Assembly: GCA_927911515.1 (NCBI GenBank)
Contig: CAKMQH010000003.1
Coordinates: 1-20,514, forward strand
Direction of reading: 5' to 3'
Length of the DNA stretch: 20,514 bases
From: an uncultured Neisseria sp.
GTDB taxonomy: Bacteria; Pseudomonadota; Gammaproteobacteria; Burkholderiales; Neisseriaceae
Position numbers and translations under genes: made by a program. The notes below the pieces were generated by a model. The model was not told the DNA's origin. It ran no database searches and was given only the letters and a program-made list of their open reading frames with translations. Below are positions 16,768 through 20,514 of this stretch, piece by piece. The first letter of the stretch is position 1, and each line of letters opens with the position of its first letter.

Positions 16768-19057
16768 GCACATTGTGCATTATGAAAACGGCTACTTGGG
16801 CTTTACCGTTAAATTTGACGGTATTCCGTTTGAAGGCGTGAATGACGGGCATTTGATAGCGGCAAACGAAACCCTCAAAAGGGTTTTGAATGCTGCTGGC
16901 AAGCAGTATGGCAGTCGGCTTGCCATATGGACGACGCTCCAACGGCAGAAAATTGATTTGAAAAGAAACTATATTTTCAAAAATAACTTCTGCCGACAGT
17001 TTGCAGATCACTATATTGAACAATTCAACCAAAAAGACTATTTTGAAAATTTGTTCTACTTATCGGTCGTCTTGAAATACCATGATTTTTCAGATGGGGT
17101 TGAAGAAACGGCGGAGTTGTTGGATTTAATCGTAAAAGGATTAAGCATATTTGATCCCGAACCGTTGGGCGTTTATGAAAACGAGAACGGGGTGGTATTC
17201 TCAGATGTCTATCAATTCTTTGGAACACTTTGCAATGGGGGATTAAGGGAAAATATTCCCCTAACCCCTTCTGCGGCATATAAAGTCATCCCTACTGCCG
17301 ACCTTCATTTCGGTACGGATATTCTGGAGATCAGAAGTGCGGAACATCGAAAGTTTGCTACCTGCTACGATTTGAAGGACTTTGGCCGGAGTAAGATTAT
17401 GACTTTGCTGCCGGTCTTGTCACTTCCGTGTGAATTTACGCTGACGCAAAGTTTTATCTATACGGAAAATGCTGATATGCAGTCAGCCATCAACCAACAG
17501 CGTAACGCCTTGAAAAGTGCAAAAGACGAAGCGACAGATCAGCAGGACGAACTGACTTTGGGAAAAGGCGAACTGTCTGCGGGGCGCACCATGTTCGGCG
17601 ATTATTCCGCCTCCCTTGTTGTATATGGGGATACCCCGAAAGCTGCCCGTAAAAACGGTTCGACGGCGATGACTGAGTTCCTCAATGCAAACGGATTCCG
17701 TTTTGTCCATGCAGCCGGTTCGATGCCCTCAACCTTTTTCAGCCAAATTCCGGGTTACAAACAGCGTCCGCGGATGATGCCGAAAACAACCACCAATCTT
17801 GCTACCGTATTCGGAATGCACAACTACTCCCAAGGTAAAAGCTGGGGCAATCCGATTGGCGACGGTTCACCGGTGATGCCTCTGAAAACGCTGTCAAACA
17901 CCCTGTTTAACCTGAACCTGCATTACAGCCGCAAAGACATTAATATGCGCGGCAAACGGATTGCGGGACATACTTTGATTACTGGAGCAACCGGTACGGG
18001 TAAAACCGCTCTGGAAACCGCAATTCTGACCTTTATGGCGCGGTTTGACCCTTATCTGTTTGTTCTGGATTTAGATAGGGGGATGGAAATCTTCGTTCGG
18101 GCATTAGGCGGAACTTACTACGCGGTCGAAGAAGGCGTTGACAACGGCTTTAACCCGTTCCAACTGCCCGATCAGCCGAAACACCGTAGTTTCCTGTACC
18201 GCTTGGTCAAACAATGTGCCGGCGGCGCAGACGCTTCGGAGGAACGGCAAATCAAGTTGGCAGTCGATACACTCTACGAACTGGAGTTTGACCTGCGTAA
18301 TTTCAGCACCCTGCTGGACAACTTGCCATACTCTACCGCGCCAAACTCTTTGCGTACGCGCCTCTCCAAGTGGTGCCGCAGTGAGGGCGGAGAATTTGCT
18401 TGGTGCTTGGACAGTCTGTCAAACCGCTTTGATCCGGAAGCGTTTTTCCGTATCGGTCTGGACGTAACCTGTATCTTGAAAGAGGATTATGAACCGACAG
18501 GTCCGGTATTGGCTTATTTGCTGTATTTGAAGGAAATAATGGCAGACCGTGTGGCAGATGAAGGCAGTTTGATGGCTTCGGTCATTGCTGAATTCTGGTA
18601 TGCAGACCGGTTTGATATTACAGCCGATTTGATGCTTAAAACACTGAAAACCGGCCGTAAGTCAGGTGAGTTTTTGCTTTTGGATTCACAGTCACCGGAA
18701 GATGCCGCCAACTCCCCCAATTTTGCGGCCATCGTACAGCAAACGCCGACCAAAATTTTCCTACCTAACCCTGACGGCAGCAAAGAATCTTACATGAAAT
18801 GCGGCCTTTCCGATAAAGAATGCGCCGAACTTCTCAAACTACCGATTGAAAGCCGTATTTTCTTGATTAAGCAAAGTAAACAGAGTACGTTCGCCACTCT
18901 TGATTTACACGATTTTCATGACGAATTGGTCGTGCTTTCAGGCACATCAGAAAATGTTGCCCTAATGCACCGCATTATGGAAGAAACCGGTAGCGAAGAT
19001 CCCGATGTTTGGCTGCCACTGCTTTATCAGGCTGTATCTGGTAAAACATCCACTTAG
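16679..19057 (+). CDS. virB4: VirB4 family ATPase of the T4SS
   Basis: A 792-residue cytoplasmic/inner-membrane ATPase that powers pilus and channel assembly. Start ATG 16679 has GGAAGAG six bases upstream; TTG 16664 in frame is less likely. The N terminus SRHVAEHIVHYENGYLGFTVKFDGIPFEG is the usual CagE/TrbE/VirB entry motif. Walker A is GATGTGKT (residues 436-443), followed by LFVLDLDRGMEIFVRALGG, matching the family's FDKDRG segment. KTGRKSGEFLLLDSQSPEDAANSP and PTKIFLPNPDGS...Y.KCGLSDKE are the conserved C-terminal motifs. At the Walker B position the expected DEFW reads AEFW (A637, E638). The gene is otherwise intact and is ended by an uptake-type hairpin. Next is virB5 after 159 bases. 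Confidence 0.95.
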   Translation: MITSDLLRKKLKRQPPQQNFFPKVSRHVAEHIVHYENGYLGFTVKFDGIPFEGVNDGHLIAANETLKRVLNAAGKQYGSRLAIWTTLQRQKIDLKRNYIFKNNFCRQFADHYIEQFNQKDYFENLFYLSVVLKYHDFSDGVEETAELLDLIVKGLSIFDPEPLGVYENENGVVFSDVYQFFGTLCNGGLRENIPLTPSAAYKVIPTADLHFGTDILEIRSAEHRKFATCYDLKDFGRSKIMTLLPVLSLPCEFTLTQSFIYTENADMQSAINQQRNALKSAKDEATDQQDELTLGKGELSAGRTMFGDYSASLVVYGDTPKAARKNGSTAMTEFLNANGFRFVHAAGSMPSTFFSQIPGYKQRPRMMPKTTTNLATVFGMHNYSQGKSWGNPIGDGSPVMPLKTLSNTLFNLNLHYSRKDINMRGKRIAGHTLITGATGTGKTALETAILTFMARFDPYLFVLDLDRGMEIFVRALGGTYYAVEEGVDNGFNPFQLPDQPKHRSFLYRLVKQCAGGADASEERQIKLAVDTLYELEFDLRNFSTLLDNLPYSTAPNSLRTRLSKWCRSEGGEFAWCLDSLSNRFDPEAFFRIGLDVTCILKEDYEPTGPVLAYLLYLKEIMADRVADEGSLMASVIAEFWYADRFDITADLMLKTLKTGRKSGEFLLLDSQSPEDAANSPNFAAIVQQTPTKIFLPNPDGSKESYMKCGLSDKECAELLKLPIESRIFLIKQSKQSTFATLDLHDFHDELVVLSGTSENVALMHRIMEETGSEDPDVWLPLLYQAVSGKTST

Positions 19058-19106
19058 TTCGAAGGAGAAAAGCCGAACGCAAATATTCACTGAAATATAA
19101 ACACAT

Positions 19107-19140
19107 AGGCCGTCTGAAACTGTTTTCAGACGGCCTTTTA
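19107..19140 (+). terminator. Inverted AGGCCGTCTGAA pair after virB4
   Basis: AGGCCGTCTGAAA (19107-19119) and TTTCAGACGGCCT (19124-19136) form a 13-bp stem with a four-base loop, followed by TTTA. It works as a terminator and is an uptake signal of a dialect (AGGCC) different from the left side of the window (AGGTC). Confidence 0.85.
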
Positions 19141-19173
19141 CTTTCCTGCCGTTTACGGACGGCCTCACCCATC

Positions 19174-19193
19174 CGCCGCACAATGCGGCGTTT
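19174..19193 (+). terminator. Second hairpin between virB4 and virB5
   Basis: CGCCGCA, loop CAA, TGCGGCG, followed by TTTCTC. The T run is imperfect. The virB5 ribosome binding site GGAG comes 17 bases after the stem. Confidence 0.6.
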
Positions 19194-19216
19194 CTCATTG
19201 TTCGTAGGAGATTTCG

Positions 19217-19878
19217 ATGAAACTTTACAAAGTCAAAAAAACAGCGGGGGCGTTTGCCGTTGGTCTGATGATTGCTACCTCTGCCCCAACGATGGCGGGT
19301 GGTATTCCCGTGATAGACCCTGCGCAGCTTGCCCAGTCGATACAACAGGGCATCCAACTGGGGCAACAAATTCAAAACCAGATCAAGCAAATTACCGAAT
19401 TGAAGAACCAAGTCAAAGCCCTGACCGGCAACCGCAATTTGGGCAATATCCTGAAAACCGACGCACTTGAACAACTGCCTGATGAGTGGAAATCGGTTTA
19501 TGATGCAGCCATGCAGACGAAAGGTGGGAACTTTAACAATCTATTGAGTTCCAAAGGCTATAATCAAAACGCGGATAATGAGCGTTTGATCAAACATTTT
19601 GATCTGACTCTGAAAGCCATCAAGGATTCAGAACTACGCTTTCAAAACATTAAGGCGTTGATGGATAGGGTAAATACTACCCAAGATGCCAAAGCAGCTG
19701 CTGACCTGCAAAACCGTATTTCCTTGGAAAAGCCTATATCCAACAGAATCAAACTCGGCTGGATATGATGGAACGGTATATGGCACTGGATGAAAAAGTT
19801 CAGTTTAAGAAACAACAGGCATATGATAACTGTCTCCGCGATAACAGAATCAATAACACAAACAAATCGTGTAGTTAA
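19217..19878 (+). CDS. virB5: VirB5-like minor pilin, frameshifted near the C terminus
   Basis: A minor pilus component placed at the tip of the T4SS in related systems. ATG 19217 follows GGAG. The signal peptide is KKTAGAFAVGLMIATSAPTMA, then GGIPVIDPAQLAQSI. A glutamine-rich helix (QQGIQLGQQIQNQIKQITELKNQVKALTGNRNLGN) is typical of VirB5/TraC. As read, the frame ends at 19768 after 183 residues. One more A in the run at about 19724-19727 would restore EKAYIQQNQTRLDMMERYM and 220 residues, ending NRINNTNKSCS at 19878. That tail recurs in the lipoprotein next door. The break may be a read error. Confidence 0.85.
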
Positions 19879-20063
19879 ACCATTAATAGGACATCTGAAA
19901 TGAAACTTCATCTATTGGGATTGCTCTATGCAACATTATTATTGTCCGCCTGCGGTCAATCCGAAGAAGAGAAGTTTTATGAGAAGATGAACAAGGATAT
20001 GGAAATCAGTAAAATTCAACAAAAACGTGATAATTGTATTCGAGATAACAGAATCAATAACAC
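19840..20063. repeat. Direct repeat shared by virB5 tail and lipoprotein gene
   Basis: GATAACAGAATCAATAACAC is present exactly at 19840-19859 and 20044-20063, 204 bases apart, with weaker similarity extending both ways (about 19813-19875 against 20018-20078). Both copies encode DNRINNTN in the same phase of their genes, if the virB5 frame is restored. Confidence 0.85.
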
Positions 20064-20106
20064 GAATGTGGATTGTGATAAAAAATTTCCTGTTCCTGAA
20101 AAATAA
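19900..20106 (+). CDS. Small lipoprotein in the entry-exclusion (eex) position
   Basis: A 68-residue lipoprotein: signal MKLHLLGLLYATLLLSAC with the lipobox LSAC and C18, then a short charged helix (EEEKFYEKMNKDMEISKIQQK) and a tail with two cysteines (DNCIRDNRINNTNVDC). It lies between virB5 and virB6, where pKM101-like and related P-type systems carry the entry-exclusion lipoprotein; the VirB7 lipoprotein is usually after virB6. So entry exclusion is the better guess, on position alone. Its tail resembles the restored VirB5 tail. The spacing to virB5 is 21 bases with no terminator; a TTCG hairpin follows. Confidence 0.7.
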   Translation: MKLHLLGLLYATLLLSACGQSEEEKFYEKMNKDMEISKIQQKRDNCIRDNRINNTNVDCDKKFPVPEK

Positions 20107-20125
20107 CTACCGCATAACCCTGCAA

Positions 20126-20151
20126 AACCACCGTTTCGACGGTGGTTTTCT
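20126..20151 (+). terminator. TTCG-loop terminator ahead of virB6
   Basis: AACCACCGT, loop TTCG, ACGGTGGTT: nine perfect pairs with a stable tetraloop, followed by TTC and CTT. The virB6 ribosome binding site (GGAG 20156-20159) starts some nine bases after the stem. Confidence 0.8.
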
Positions 20152-20165
20152 TATTGGAGACGTTT

Positions 20166-20514
20166 ATGTCAACCTTTTTTGCCGACGTGGCCAAAACGCT
20201 CGGGGCGGATTTGGGGCAGAACCTGTTGGATAAGACTGGCGACTTTATCGGACAGGTTACACCACTGTTCGTCGCCTGTTTTTCTTTTTACGTACTGCTT
20301 GTCATTTTGGGATTATTACAATTCTAGCCTTGATGTACTGGCCGTGGATTTTCTCAAGAAATGCTGCGGATGGATGTTGATTATCGGGCTCTCGTTGGCT
20401 CCGGCGACTTACATGAAATTGGCCCATATCATTTACAGAATGCCAGACGAGATTGCCGGAATCTTTGCCGGCGGCTACAAAGTGGATGCGTCAGCAATGG
20501 ATGCCAGTTGGAAA
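20166..20514 (+). pseudogene. virB6: VirB6-like multispanning protein, partial and frameshifted
   Basis: The N-terminal part of a polytopic inner-membrane channel component, cut by the window edge. GGAG lies six bases before ATG 20166. MSTFFADVAKTLGADLGQNLLDKTGDFIGQVTPLFVACF leads into a first helix (FVACFSFYVLLVIL). As read, a stop comes at 20325-20327. Adding one G to the GGG at 20309-20311 continues as DYYNSSLDVLAVDFLKKCC and a second helix (GWMLIIGLSLAPATYM), as in VirB6/TrbL proteins. It is the last gene seen; virB8 to virB11 and virD4 would be expected to the right if the locus is complete. Confidence 0.75.

Noticed and set aside
14683..20514. Gonococcal genetic island (F-type) T4SS
   Set aside because: Gene order and motifs (SLT VirB1, VirB2, VirB3, full-length VirB4, VirB5, lipoprotein, VirB6) are of the P-type VirB class, not the F-type tra set.

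Overview
The window looks like chromosome of a commensal Neisseria of the mucosa/sicca group carrying one end of an integrated conjugative-type element. The main evidence for the organism is the DNA uptake sequence. From the left edge to about position 14200 every intact copy has the form AGGTCGTCTGAA, the dialect reported for N. mucosa and relatives. Correia-type repeats (TATAGTGGATT termini) and an adjacent norB/aniA pair also fit Neisseria.

Layout. 239-3011 (+): an RTX-type calcium-binding repeat protein broken by one frameshift. 3433-5686 (-): quinol-dependent nitric oxide reductase norB, broken by two frameshifts. 6149-7351 (+): copper nitrite reductase aniA, divergent from norB, with a near-perfect FNR site in the shared promoter region. 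7502-7660: Correia element. 7714-8786 (-): metallo-beta-lactamase-fold hydrolase, frameshifted. 8861-9595 (-): oxygen sensor FNR, divergent from 9739-11160 (+) hemN (oxygen-independent coproporphyrinogen III oxidase), with an FNR-like box between them. 11290-11622: DUF202 membrane protein. 11692-11798: short Correia-like element. 11860-12165: small membrane protein. 12297-12560: DUF1289 protein. 12627-13964 (-): sodium/neurotransmitter-type symporter. The left half is therefore largely a truncated-denitrification and anaerobic-adaptation neighbourhood: FNR would activate aniA and probably hemN, AniA makes NO from nitrite, and NorB removes it.

At 14449-14492 lies the 3' half of a tRNA gene with a CAT anticodon (Ile2-like) on the minus strand, cut in the anticodon loop, as expected of an attachment site. 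To its right the gene content changes to a P-type (VirB/D4-like) type IV secretion locus: two unrecognised small genes, virB1, virB2, virB3, virB4, virB5, a small lipoprotein in the position of an entry-exclusion gene, and virB6 running off the edge. This side carries no AGGTCGTCTGAA. Instead it has a GGCCGTCTGAA pair, another Neisseria dialect, so the element probably came from a different Neisseriaceae lineage. No integrase, relaxase or coupling protein is visible in the window.

Two cautions run through the annotation. Single-base indels in homopolymers break at least seven places (RTX, norB twice, hydrolase, virB2, virB5, virB6), and the tRNA fragment is also one base short in a C run. This could be a read-error signature, and only some cases (the G7 in virB2, perhaps A8 at virB1) resemble real phase-variable tracts. 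Hairpin-plus-T-run terminators sit directly ahead of the ribosome binding sites of several T4SS genes, suggesting stepwise expression control inside the locus.
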